From positions 1 to 64,000 of the forward strand of contig CAIMVD010000399.1 of NCBI GenBank assembly GCA_903844815.1: a stretch of DNA of 64,000 bases, in the 5' to 3' direction. Of the stretch, positions 22,512-31,571 are shown in pieces. Position 1 is the first letter of the stretch. The number at the start of each line of letters is the position of its first letter. Source of the stretch: an uncultured Bacteroidota bacterium. GTDB lineage: Bacteria > Bacteroidota > Bacteroidia > Bacteroidales > VadinHA17. The translations under genes and the position numbers were made by a program. The notes under the pieces were generated by a model. That model did not search any database. It worked only from the letters and a program-made list of their open reading frames with translations, and was not told the DNA's origin.

Positions 22512-24935
22512 CTATTTGTTCCCAACTGTTCCAAAAAGAATTCCGGTAAAAATAAGCAATGCTGAAATTAAGATTCCTATTGTTAATCCCAATATAGGGA
22601 CCACAAATCCCGTAATGAGTATAAATCCGAATGCCGAGCCTGCAAGGTCAGCGCTATAGGTTGCCTGGAATCTGCTCTTTCCTGCAGTATCTGTTGTCAG
22701 TTCCCGGAAAAGTTGCCCGGTAATAAGGGCAGGAATAAAAACAGAAATAATTATGATTACGATGGCAACAGGTTCGCTGGTAAGCTTTGGCATGAAATTA
22801 TAAAGTATTGCGGAAAATGCATAGAATAGGGCAAGTGAAATACCCATACCACGTACTGTAACTGATCCCGGAAACCTTATTTTATAACCGGCCCCTACAG
22901 CCAGGCCAGTCATGAGTCCGGAAACAATAAGACCGGTAAGCTGGTACATATTGCCTGCTATTATCTGAAGCATAAAAATTGAAATAATCTCAAAACCGGC
23001 AAGCGCAGAGGCACTGAAAAACATTAATTTATTCCCTTTTTTTATTGTAAATACCGGGAATGCGAATACAGCTGCCAGTACTAATAAAGCAGGTATCTTC
23101 TCATTATTATTTTTACTCAGATTATATAATTGCTGATAGAAAAAACCCACAGGTTTGATATTCCTGTTTTGTTCAACCGTTGGGTCGAGCTGAGTGGAGA
23201 TTACGGCAGATTTTACCTTTATAATATCATCCGACAAGTAATCGGAGCTTACATAGATGTTTTTAATACCCCGTTTTTCCACAAGTTCACAGAAAGAAAC
23301 TGAAATCTCTTCATCAGAGGCCAGAAAGTAAAGTTTATTACCTGGCACGGGCCTTACATACCGGAAAACGGAAGAAAGACTATTGTTAACCGACGAACAG
23401 AGATTAAGAGCACCTTTATTAAGGTAAAGATCTGCCGGACCCGGAGAACAAACAAAAACACCTCCTTTTTTCAGAATCTTCTTAACGAGAGTGAAAAAAT
23501 CGGTTGTATAGTACCTGTTAAGCATCAATGTAGCAGGAGGTGAAATAAGAAGAATTACGACATCGGCCATGTCACTGTCTTTTTCAAAAGACCTGAGGGC
23601 ATCAGTATTCTTAACAACCAGGTTTATACTATTATATTTTGTTTTTTCCAGAAATAATTTAGAAAGTACAGGATCTCTCTCGATATATGTAACCTTTTCT
23701 ACCGGATATTTTAATATCTCTGCCAGATGTGAACTTAAAGGCCCCGATATCACTATTACTTTTTCGGGTTTTTCCCTCTGAAGCATAGGGTAATGTATAT
23801 TCTCTTCCCTTTCTGCTATATCACTGTTATAATCAATAAGCCTCTGATTGTAATAAATGCTTTTCTCACCTTTATATTCAGATTCAGTAATGTTGCCATA
23901 GGGAGTGTCCTCTGATGATATTACCTTTCCTGCAGGCAACAATAATTGCCTGAAGAATAAATCGGGGTTGAAAATAATAACAGCAGAAGCCAGAATTGAA
24001 ATCACCAGAAGGGTTGCCGTCTTACCCCATTTACTTGCGATGAAGAAACTGTTAGTCACATAGGCGAGTGACATCAGCACCAGCAGAAGAATAACCTGGT
24101 AGGTGTTCATTAATCCTGAGGTCAATACCGGTATAAGCAGACCGGCAATAATTCCTCCGATAGTCTCTGTAGAAAAGGATTTGCCTGGAAGGAAATCCTT
24201 CTGATCCCTTGCTGCAGACGTAAGTTTCACAAAAATTAAACCGGAGGCAAGGCAGAAAGGTAAATTTATCAGGAAGGTAAAGATTATGCTTGTAAGAAAG
24301 GATGGCGTTTCTCCGGTATTCAGAAACAAAGAAGTCATTAAAAAAAGAAATAGCAATGATATCAGGGGAGAGATGGCGAAGATCATGTTTATCTTTTTCA
24401 GGTCGGACAAGCCTGATCGTTCCGCCAATGAAGACCCTGCTGCTGAACCGATAAGCCACGATCCCAGAAATATCCCTGCAATAAGTTCATATCCACCTGT
24501 AATATTCATCATCTCCCGAAGAAGCAAAAGCTGAAATGAGGAACTGATAAGTCCTACAATAAAAAGATTTAAACTGATGTCTGATGCGGAAACTTTGGAT
24601 ATTTTCATAGATTTGACCGGCCTGACCGACGGAGTAAAAAGCTTCATGAAATATGAATAATGCCAGATAAGATGAAAGATGCCTGTTACTGCCAGTCCAA
24701 TTCCAAACTCAGCATGCCATTTTAAAACAGGCTTCATGACAGGAATGTTCCATTTGTAATTGATCTGAAGGGCAATAAATAATCCTGCCAGTGCAGTTAA
24801 AAGAAAAGCAGCTGCCAGTATCGAATTCCAGATCTTTTTATGAACATGAATTGAATAAACACCCGTTCTGTGAAAGAAATAGCTTAACAGGTACAATAGT
24901 ATTGAAATCGATGTTGTCTCAATAACATGATACAT
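22512..24935 (-). CDS. Polytopic membrane protein: b561/DUF4405-like N-terminus fused to an MFS/spermidine-synthase-like protein
   Basis: 807 aa; His-rich TM LKWHAEFGIGLAVTGIFHLIWHYSYF; FIVGLISSSFQLLLLREMMN...GSWLIGSAAGSSLAE typical of fused MFS/spermidine synthases; YGNITESEYKGEKSIYYNQRLI...IHYPMLQ synthase-like domain. Confidence 0.8.
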   Translation of the reverse strand: MYHVIETTSISILLYLLSYFFHRTGVYSIHVHKKIWNSILAAAFLLTALAGLFIALQINYKWNIPVMKPVLKWHAEFGIGLAVTGIFHLIWHYSYFMKLFTPSVRPVKSMKISKVSASDISLNLFIVGLISSSFQLLLLREMMNITGGYELIAGIFLGSWLIGSAAGSSLAERSGLSDLKKINMIFAISPLISLLFLFLMTSLFLNTGETPSFLTSIIFTFLINLPFCLASGLIFVKLTSAARDQKDFLPGKSFSTETIGGIIAGLLIPVLTSGLMNTYQVILLLVLMSLAYVTNSFFIASKWGKTATLLVISILASAVIIFNPDLFFRQLLLPAGKVISSEDTPYGNITESEYKGEKSIYYNQRLIDYNSDIAEREENIHYPMLQREKPEKVIVISGPLSSHLAEILKYPVEKVTYIERDPVLSKLFLEKTKYNSINLVVKNTDALRSFEKDSDMADVVILLISPPATLMLNRYYTTDFFTLVKKILKKGGVFVCSPGPADLYLNKGALNLCSSVNNSLSSVFRYVRPVPGNKLYFLASDEEISVSFCELVEKRGIKNIYVSSDYLSDDIIKVKSAVISTQLDPTVEQNRNIKPVGFFYQQLYNLSKNNNEKIPALLVLAAVFAFPVFTIKKGNKLMFFSASALAGFEIISIFMLQIIAGNMYQLTGLIVSGLMTGLAVGAGYKIRFPGSVTVRGMGISLALFYAFSAILYNFMPKLTSEPVAIVIIIISVFIPALITGQLFRELTTDTAGKSRFQATYSADLAGSAFGFILITGFVVPILGLTIGILISALLIFTGILFGTVGNK

Positions 24936-24937
24936 CG

Positions 24938-26446
24938 CTATTTTTCGCTTTCTTCAAGTACTACGCCTTCATAGATGAAAAGTTCTGCATTTTTCCATCC
25001 TTCCCAACCCAGACCTGCCTTATCGCGTGAGGTATATCCAAGAAACTGCTCCACTGTCCAGTGATTTTCTATAGCAACCTGAGGCAGCATTGTTCCGGAA
25101 CTGCTCCCTTTTTTAATATATATTCCATGCCGGCCAAGGACGATTTCATCGCTGCTGTGTATCTTTTTAAGGGGACCAATTACGGTGATCTCCATGCTTA
25201 GTTTATTAAATTCTTCCTTTGTGACTGGCAGGAACCGTGGATCCTCAAAAGCTGATGACAAAGCTGATGCCTGAACAACTTCATAAAGTGGCGAGGAGGA
25301 AATGAATCTTCCAATACATCCTCTTAATTCTCCTCCTTTCTTAAGAGTTACAAATGCTCCCATGGGAACTCTTAAAACATCGGGCAGTTTTTCCTGATCG
25401 GGAATATACCGACGGTCCTTATCGAACTTCATCAAAATACTTTTCCGGGCTATTTCGAAAAGCTCCTTTTTTTCAGTTTCGGTAAATGAAATTCTATCTT
25501 CATCGGCGGATTTATTATTATTTCCGTCGGGCTTCCGGAATATGGCAATTGCATTATAGCCAACAACTTCGTTTTTATCGCCATATTTTGAGTCTCCTGA
25601 ATTGCAGTAATCGATTAGTTTAATCTGAAGATCAGGATCTCCTTCAGTAAGCAACATAAGCATCAGGCCTGATGTCCAGCCGCACATGCTCGTTGCAAGC
25701 CCCGCTATATGTTTGCCTTCATTCTTTTTGATAGCAGACAGGAAGGTATGCGGATCGCCGGATTCAATTGCAGAAGCAATATATTTATCTGATTCAACAG
25801 CATCGCTGTAAGTGGGGTAGTGAGAAAAGTCGCTGCTGATCAGGAACAAATTATCAGCAGTGAAATAAGGTTTAAGAGCTTCTGCTATTTTGCCTATTGT
25901 TTTTACATTGCCAGTGCCTATTATTACAGGTACAATAAATGGCTGCTCATTGAAATAATACTGAATTAACGGCAATTGTACCTCTATGCTGTGTTCATTA
26001 ATATGTGATGTTTCGGGAAAGTCGAATACAGGATTTTCCTTTTTTAGTTTTCCGGAAATTTCCCTGTTTACATTAACTCGTCCAAGGGGAGTAATGTAAT
26101 CGCCGCTACTGTAGGCAGAAGCTCCGTCGAACGACATTACATGACTGGATCCAATTATAAATATGTTCTTGTAAGTGGTACTCCTGTCAATAGTTGACAG
26201 TGCCGATGCCGCTATTCTGCCTGAAAATACATATCCGGCATGAGGACTAATCAAGGCTCTTACCTTATCTGCTCTGGTTGATTTTCTACAGGAGCTGAAA
26301 AGCTGTCCGAGGTCTTTCCTGAGAGTTTCTTTATTGTCGGAGTAAAACCGTCCTGATGCAACCGGCTGCCTGTCAGCAGGTATCTCCTGTGGGAATGTTT
26401 CCATGGAACCTAATAATGAAAGCATTACTAATATAACAAGCCGCAT
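24938..26446 (-). CDS. amrB: AmmeMemoRadiSam system fusion protein: Memo-like (AmrB) + AMMECR1 (AmrA), with predicted signal peptide
   Basis: Memo motifs ISPHAGYVFSGRIA, GSSHVMSFDGA, EHSIEVQLPLIQY, SSDFSHY, MCGW; AMMECR1 motif GGELRGCIGRF; N-terminus MRLVILVMLSLLGSMETFPQE. Confidence 0.93.
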   Translation of the reverse strand: MRLVILVMLSLLGSMETFPQEIPADRQPVASGRFYSDNKETLRKDLGQLFSSCRKSTRADKVRALISPHAGYVFSGRIAASALSTIDRSTTYKNIFIIGSSHVMSFDGASAYSSGDYITPLGRVNVNREISGKLKKENPVFDFPETSHINEHSIEVQLPLIQYYFNEQPFIVPVIIGTGNVKTIGKIAEALKPYFTADNLFLISSDFSHYPTYSDAVESDKYIASAIESGDPHTFLSAIKKNEGKHIAGLATSMCGWTSGLMLMLLTEGDPDLQIKLIDYCNSGDSKYGDKNEVVGYNAIAIFRKPDGNNNKSADEDRISFTETEKKELFEIARKSILMKFDKDRRYIPDQEKLPDVLRVPMGAFVTLKKGGELRGCIGRFISSSPLYEVVQASALSSAFEDPRFLPVTKEEFNKLSMEITVIGPLKKIHSSDEIVLGRHGIYIKKGSSSGTMLPQVAIENHWTVEQFLGYTSRDKAGLGWEGWKNAELFIYEGVVLEESEK

Positions 26447-26531
26447 GACAATATCAGTTAATTGGCATACTAAAGTTAAACCAAATAATTAGTAAATCAG
26501 TTAAAAAGACAGGAGAAGTAAAAAGAATAAA

Positions 26532-26990
26532 TCAGACCAGTACTATCGATTCCTTAAGAATAGCACCTTTTTCATCAGTACCATACATTTTAATGCCGAC
26601 GCTGACTGTCGGGGAACCAATCATATCAATAATGGGGCTCAGAGCATCCTTGTGGTCCTCATCATCCATATTGTTAAAATCTTCAATGTCAAAATACAGG
26701 TGAATCATTACAGTATATTCAACTTCCTTCATTGAGCAGAGAGCCTTAACAATTTTAGCCAGCCAAATGGTAGATGCTGTGTTAAAGTATTCAAGGTTTA
26801 TCCTCAGATTGGTAGTATGCCTCGGATTCATAATGTATTCAAGAACCCACTTTAATACATTTTCATATAGCTTGGCAGCATTTTCGGGAATGGATTTACC
26901 TGAAAATATAAGCTCACCCGTAAGGTGGTTTAGATCAATCTGGGGTGTTTTAGCTGAAGGTTCTATATATAAATTTTCCATGTGCGCCAT
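26532..26990 (-). CDS. DUF1987 / SiaC-family regulatory phosphoprotein
   Basis: 152 aa; IEPSAKTPQIDLNHLTGELIFSGKSIPENAAKLYENVLKWV and INLEYFNTAST (SiaC phosphosite region). Confidence 0.88.
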   Translation of the reverse strand: MAHMENLYIEPSAKTPQIDLNHLTGELIFSGKSIPENAAKLYENVLKWVLEYIMNPRHTTNLRINLEYFNTASTIWLAKIVKALCSMKEVEYTVMIHLYFDIEDFNNMDDEDHKDALSPIIDMIGSPTVSVGIKMYGTDEKGAILKESIVLV

Positions 26991-27033
26991 ATTGTCACTT
27001 CTTTAAGAAACTTTAGACTAAATCAAATTTCTT

Positions 27034-27041
27034 ATCAAAAT
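27034..27041 (-). promoter_or_regulatory. Bacteroidota-type -7 element (TAATTTTG on minus strand) upstream of the SiaC-like gene
   Basis: CAAAATTA on plus strand, 44 bp upstream of the minus-strand start at 26990. Confidence 0.35.
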
Positions 27042-27197
27042 TATGACTTTTTTTTAAATTGCAAATTATTCTTTATCAAAAAGAACGGCATTGCCGTCAA
27101 AAAAAATGGCACTTTTTAGGCAAAAACGCTGTTCTCGCCCTGGTGAGGAGGAATCTTATTAGATTCTCTTTACTCTTAATTAAATTATTTAAAATGT

Positions 27198-27205
27198 TAT
27201 ATTTG
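27198..27205 (+). promoter_or_regulatory. Bacteroidota-type -7 element (TATATTTG) upstream of argS
   Basis: TAnnTTTG match 28 bp upstream of ATG 27233; supports the shorter argS start. Confidence 0.45.
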
Positions 27206-27232
27206 CAACCTGAAAATTTTTTGCAAAAAAAG

Positions 27233-29020
27233 ATGGAGATTCTACTAAAGAAAAAAATAAAGGAGGCGGTTAATTTCCTCTACAATTGCGATGTAGCAGA
27301 TAACCTGATCCAGATTCAGGAAACCCGAAAAGATTTCACAGGCGATTTTACTCTGGTAGTATTCCCTCTTCTCCGCTTTTCCAAAAATACTCCTGAAAAT
27401 ACCGGAGAAACCATTGGCAACTACATTGTTGACAAATTTCATTCAATTTCAGGTTTTAACGTTATTAAAGGGTTTCTTAATTTCGAGATCTCAAACAGCT
27501 GGTGGATTGATTATTTTGCCTCAATGGCAGCACAGGAGTCTCCTCTTGATAAATGCAAGGCTGTAAAACCCGAAACGGTTATGGTGGAATACTCTTCTCC
27601 CAATACAAATAAGCCTCTTCATCTCGGGCATATCAGAAATAATTTGCTTGGTTATTCTCTTTTTAGGATATTATCCTCCTGCGGACATAATGTAATTAAA
27701 ACAAATATTGTAAACGACCGCGGCATTCATATCTGCAAGTCGATGCTCGCATGGGAAAAATTCAGTAATGGCGAGACACCTGAGTCTTCAGGAATGAAGG
27801 GGGATCATCTTGTCGGCAAATATTATGTCCGGTTCGAAAAAGAGTACCGTGAACAGATCAGCAAACTTGTTGAAGGGGGAATGGATGAGGCTGTTGCAAA
27901 AAATGCAGCCTCTCTGATGACCGAGACGCGTGACATGCTTCTTAAATGGGAATCCGGTGATCCTGAAGTATACGAGCTCTGGAAAATGATGAACTCCTGG
28001 GTATATGCCGGATTCGATGAGACTTATAAAAAGCTTGGAGTTGATTTCGATAAAATCTATTATGAATCCGAGACCTATAAGCTGGGTAAGGAACTTGTCG
28101 TAACTGCACTTGAGAACAATATCCTTTACCAGAATGAAGATAATTCCATTTGGGCTGACCTTACAGGTGAGGGGCTTGATCAGAAACTTCTTCTCCGCTC
28201 TGACGGAACTGCAGTCTATATGACACAGGATCTTGGAACGGCAGTTAACCGTTTCAATGAATACCACTTTGATAAGCATCTTTATGTAGTGGGAAATGAA
28301 CAGAATTATCATTTCCAGGTGCTTACTGCCATTCTGAAGAGAATGGGATATGAGTGGGCCGACGGTCTTATTCATTTTTCATATGGCATGGTAGAACTTC
28401 CTGAAGGCAGGATGAAATCGCGCGAAGGTACTATTGTCGATGCTGACGACCTTATCGTTGAAATGCAGGAGACAGCAAGGGATGTCTCGCTTGAACTCGG
28501 AAAACTTGCTGATTTCAGTGTTGACGAACAAGAGGATGTCTTTCGCAAAATCGGACTTGGAGCTCTTAAATACTATATACTGAAAGTCGATCCAAAGAAA
28601 AATATGACCTTCAATCCTGCCGAATCAATCGACTTCAATGGTAATACAGGGCCGTTTATTCAGTATACATATGCCAGGATCAGGTCTGTCTTCAGAAAAG
28701 CAGAGCAGCTTGGAATTAGTGAGGACTACAATTCCATCTTCGATGTAAAAGCAGGACAAAAAGAAATTGTCCTTATAAAACTTCTTCGGAGATTCACCCA
28801 GACAGTTAACGATGCTGCTACAGGATATAGTCCTGCACTTATAGCGAATTACAGCTATGAGTTAGCACGCGAATACAATCAGTTTTATCACGATTTCTCA
28901 ATTCTCGGTGAAAACGATCCTGTAGTACGCAATTTCAGGCTTGTTCTTTCAAAGGTTACCAGCGAAGTGTTGAAGTCTGCCATGTGGCTGCTTGGAATCG
29001 AAATGCCCGAAAGAATGTAA
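27233..29020 (+). CDS. argS: Arginine--tRNA ligase
   Basis: VEYSSPNTNKPLHLGHIRNNLLG, SYGMVELPEGRMKSREGTIV; ATG at 27233 preferred over TTG 27059. Confidence 0.97.
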   Translation: MEILLKKKIKEAVNFLYNCDVADNLIQIQETRKDFTGDFTLVVFPLLRFSKNTPENTGETIGNYIVDKFHSISGFNVIKGFLNFEISNSWWIDYFASMAAQESPLDKCKAVKPETVMVEYSSPNTNKPLHLGHIRNNLLGYSLFRILSSCGHNVIKTNIVNDRGIHICKSMLAWEKFSNGETPESSGMKGDHLVGKYYVRFEKEYREQISKLVEGGMDEAVAKNAASLMTETRDMLLKWESGDPEVYELWKMMNSWVYAGFDETYKKLGVDFDKIYYESETYKLGKELVVTALENNILYQNEDNSIWADLTGEGLDQKLLLRSDGTAVYMTQDLGTAVNRFNEYHFDKHLYVVGNEQNYHFQVLTAILKRMGYEWADGLIHFSYGMVELPEGRMKSREGTIVDADDLIVEMQETARDVSLELGKLADFSVDEQEDVFRKIGLGALKYYILKVDPKKNMTFNPAESIDFNGNTGPFIQYTYARIRSVFRKAEQLGISEDYNSIFDVKAGQKEIVLIKLLRRFTQTVNDAATGYSPALIANYSYELAREYNQFYHDFSILGENDPVVRNFRLVLSKVTSEVLKSAMWLLGIEMPERM

Positions 29021-29050
29021 TTTATTGTGAAATATTTATTTTAAAAATAT

Positions 29051-30370
29051 ATGTTTGAAAATCTGAGTGAAAGGCTTGAAAAATCTTTTAAGATACTAAA
29101 AGGCCAGGGTAGAATTTCTGAAATCAATATTGCAGAAACCCTCAAGGAGGTTAGAAGAGCCTTGCTTGATGCTGACGTTAATTTCAAGATAGCAAAACAA
29201 TTTACCGATGCTGTAAAGCAGAAAGCCCTTGGGCAGGAAGTTCTTAAATCGGTAAATCCTTCGCAGATGATGATCAAGATCGTTCACGACGAACTGGTCG
29301 AACTGATGGGAGGGGAGAAAACGGATATAAAAATCAAGGTAAATCCTTCCATAATTCTGATTGCAGGTCTGCAGGGATCGGGAAAGACAACTTTCGCCGG
29401 CAAACTTGCAAAACTTGTAAAAACAAAAAGGGGTAAGAATCCATTGCTTGTAGCCTGCGACGTTTATCGTCCTGCAGCAATTGAACAGCTTATGATAATA
29501 GGGACACAGGTTGAAGTTCCTGTTTATACTGAACCGGGAAATACCAACCCTGTCCAGATAGCAAAAAATGCAGTCAGAGAGGCTAAGATGAAGGGCTATG
29601 ACCTTATTATTATCGATACTGCGGGACGTCTTGCCGTGGATGAGGAGATGATGAAGGAAATTTCTGCAGTTAAAGAGGCTGTTATGCCACATGAAATTTT
29701 GTTTGTCGTAGATTCTATGACAGGGCAGGACGCTGTAAATACTGCCAGGGTGTTCAATGAAAGACTCGATTTCGACGGTGTGGTCCTTACCAAGCTCGAC
29801 GGCGATACAAGGGGAGGAGCCGCACTTTCAATCAAATCAGTAGTAAACAAGCCGATTAAGTTTATCAGTGCCGGCGAGAAAATGGATGCTATTGATATTT
29901 TCTATCCTGCACGTATGGCTGACAGGATTCTCGGAATGGGTGATATCGTATCACTTGTAGAGAAAGCCCAGGAACAGTTCGACTCTGAAGAGGCCAGGAA
30001 ACTCCAGAAAAAAATTGCCAAGGACCAGTTCGATTTCAATGATTTTATTGCCCAGATTCAGCAAATAAAGAAAATGGGTAATGTGAAAGACCTGATGTCG
30101 ATGATTCCGGGAGTAGGAAAGGCAGTGAAGGATCTTGATATAGATGATAACGCATTTAAGGGTATAGAAGCAATAATAAGGAGTATGACCCCCGACGAGA
30201 GGGTAAATCCTACTGTCCTCAATGGAAGCCGCCGTAAGAGAATCGCAGAAGGAAGCGGTACCAGTGTCCAGGAAGTAAATAAACTTCTGAAACAGTTCGA
30301 TGAAACCCGGAAAATGATGAAAATGATGACAAAAAGCGGGAATGTTTCCAGATTAATGGGTAAAAACTGA
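29051..30370 (+). CDS. ffh: Signal recognition particle protein Ffh
   Basis: AGLQGSGKTTFAGKLA, IIDTAGRLAVDEEMM, VLTKLDGDTRGGAALS, Met-rich C-terminal M domain. Confidence 0.98.
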   Translation: MFENLSERLEKSFKILKGQGRISEINIAETLKEVRRALLDADVNFKIAKQFTDAVKQKALGQEVLKSVNPSQMMIKIVHDELVELMGGEKTDIKIKVNPSIILIAGLQGSGKTTFAGKLAKLVKTKRGKNPLLVACDVYRPAAIEQLMIIGTQVEVPVYTEPGNTNPVQIAKNAVREAKMKGYDLIIIDTAGRLAVDEEMMKEISAVKEAVMPHEILFVVDSMTGQDAVNTARVFNERLDFDGVVLTKLDGDTRGGAALSIKSVVNKPIKFISAGEKMDAIDIFYPARMADRILGMGDIVSLVEKAQEQFDSEEARKLQKKIAKDQFDFNDFIAQIQQIKKMGNVKDLMSMIPGVGKAVKDLDIDDNAFKGIEAIIRSMTPDERVNPTVLNGSRRKRIAEGSGTSVQEVNKLLKQFDETRKMMKMMTKSGNVSRLMGKN

Positions 30371-30376
30371 TCGAAA

Positions 30377-31252
30377 ATGTATAATCTGATCGACGGCAAG
30401 AAAGTTGCAGGTGAAATAAAACTCGAAATAGCCAAAGAAGTTTCGCTGTTGCGTTTGCAAGGGAAAAAAATTCCTCATCTCGCTGCAATCCTTGTTGGAA
30501 ATAACGGATCGAGCGAGACCTATGTCGCTAATAAAGTAAAGGACTGCAAGGAGGTCGGTTTCAAATCGACACTTTTAACCTTTACCGTCGATATTACGGA
30601 GGCAGAATTGCTTGAAAAAATTGATGAACTGAATAATGATGATGATGTAGACGGATTTATAGTCCAGCTCCCGCTACCTGCCCACATATCTGAAAATAAA
30701 ATAATTGAAGCCATTAATCCGGAAAAGGATGCCGATGGTTTTCATCCGGTCAATATTGGAAAGATGGTAATAGGGCTGCCGGGTTACCTGCCTGCAACAC
30801 CATTTGGAATCGTTGAGCTGTTTAAAAGATACAAAATTGATTCCAGGGGTAAAAGTTGTGTTGTAATTGGTCGCAGCAATATTGTAGGAAGGCCATTGAG
30901 TATACTGATGTCACAGAAGGGAATTGATGCAACAGTAACAGTTGTTCACAGCCGTTCAAGAAATATAAATGAAATCGTTGGAGGAGCTGACATAATAATT
31001 GCAGCAATAGGCTCACCTGGATTTGTAACAGCAGGGATGGTAAAAGTCGGGGCTGTCGTAATTGATGTCGGGACAACACGTATCCCTAGCCCTGATGCTA
31101 AATCAGGATATAAACTTGCCGGAGATGTGGATTTTGAAAATGTTGCCCCAAAATGTTCTTATATAACACCTGTGCCAGGTGGTGTAGGCCCCATGACTAG
31201 GGTCTCCCTTTTACGTAACACTCTCATGGCTGTCAAAAGCAAAATTAAATAA
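30377..31252 (+). CDS. folD: Bifunctional methylenetetrahydrofolate dehydrogenase/cyclohydrolase
   Basis: [63 protein letters not shown]. Confidence 0.98.
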   Translation: MYNLIDGKKVAGEIKLEIAKEVSLLRLQGKKIPHLAAILVGNNGSSETYVANKVKDCKEVGFKSTLLTFTVDITEAELLEKIDELNNDDDVDGFIVQLPLPAHISENKIIEAINPEKDADGFHPVNIGKMVIGLPGYLPATPFGIVELFKRYKIDSRGKSCVVIGRSNIVGRPLSILMSQKGIDATVTVVHSRSRNINEIVGGADIIIAAIGSPGFVTAGMVKVGAVVIDVGTTRIPSPDAKSGYKLAGDVDFENVAPKCSYITPVPGGVGPMTRVSLLRNTLMAVKSKIK

Positions 31253-31544
31253 TTGTCTGAAAAGTTGAAGTTTCCCTTGGCCAATATATATAAAATGAAA
31301 AACCGGGAGGGTGCCCGGCTCTTCACAAATAGGATTTAGGTTAATTTAAGGGTATTATGCTTGTGAATACATTAACTTCATTTTATAACTAATAGATGGA
31401 GTTTTAACACTCAAGGTTGCGTTGACTCTTAAAAAAAAATAAAAAATATTCTCTTGCCTGCAATTCTGTTTTTCAGTTTTGTAAAAAAAACTTCAAATGT
31501 TGATAATTGGATGACTGCGGAAACAAGCTAATAAAAAATAGTGT

Positions 31545-31552
31545 TAATTTTG
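31545..31552 (+). promoter_or_regulatory. Bacteroidota-type -7 element (TAATTTTG) upstream of TPR protein
   Basis: TAnnTTTG match 20 bp upstream of ATG 31572. Confidence 0.4.
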
Positions 31553-31571
31553 TACTCATATTTTGTAAGCC

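Noticed and set aside
27059-27232. Upstream extension of argS from TTG 27059
   Set aside because: A TATATTTG promoter motif lies inside the extension, and the family N-terminus begins at ATG 27233.
27788-28375. 195 aa minus-strand ORF within argS
   Set aside because: Antisense shadow ORF of argS; no plausible family.
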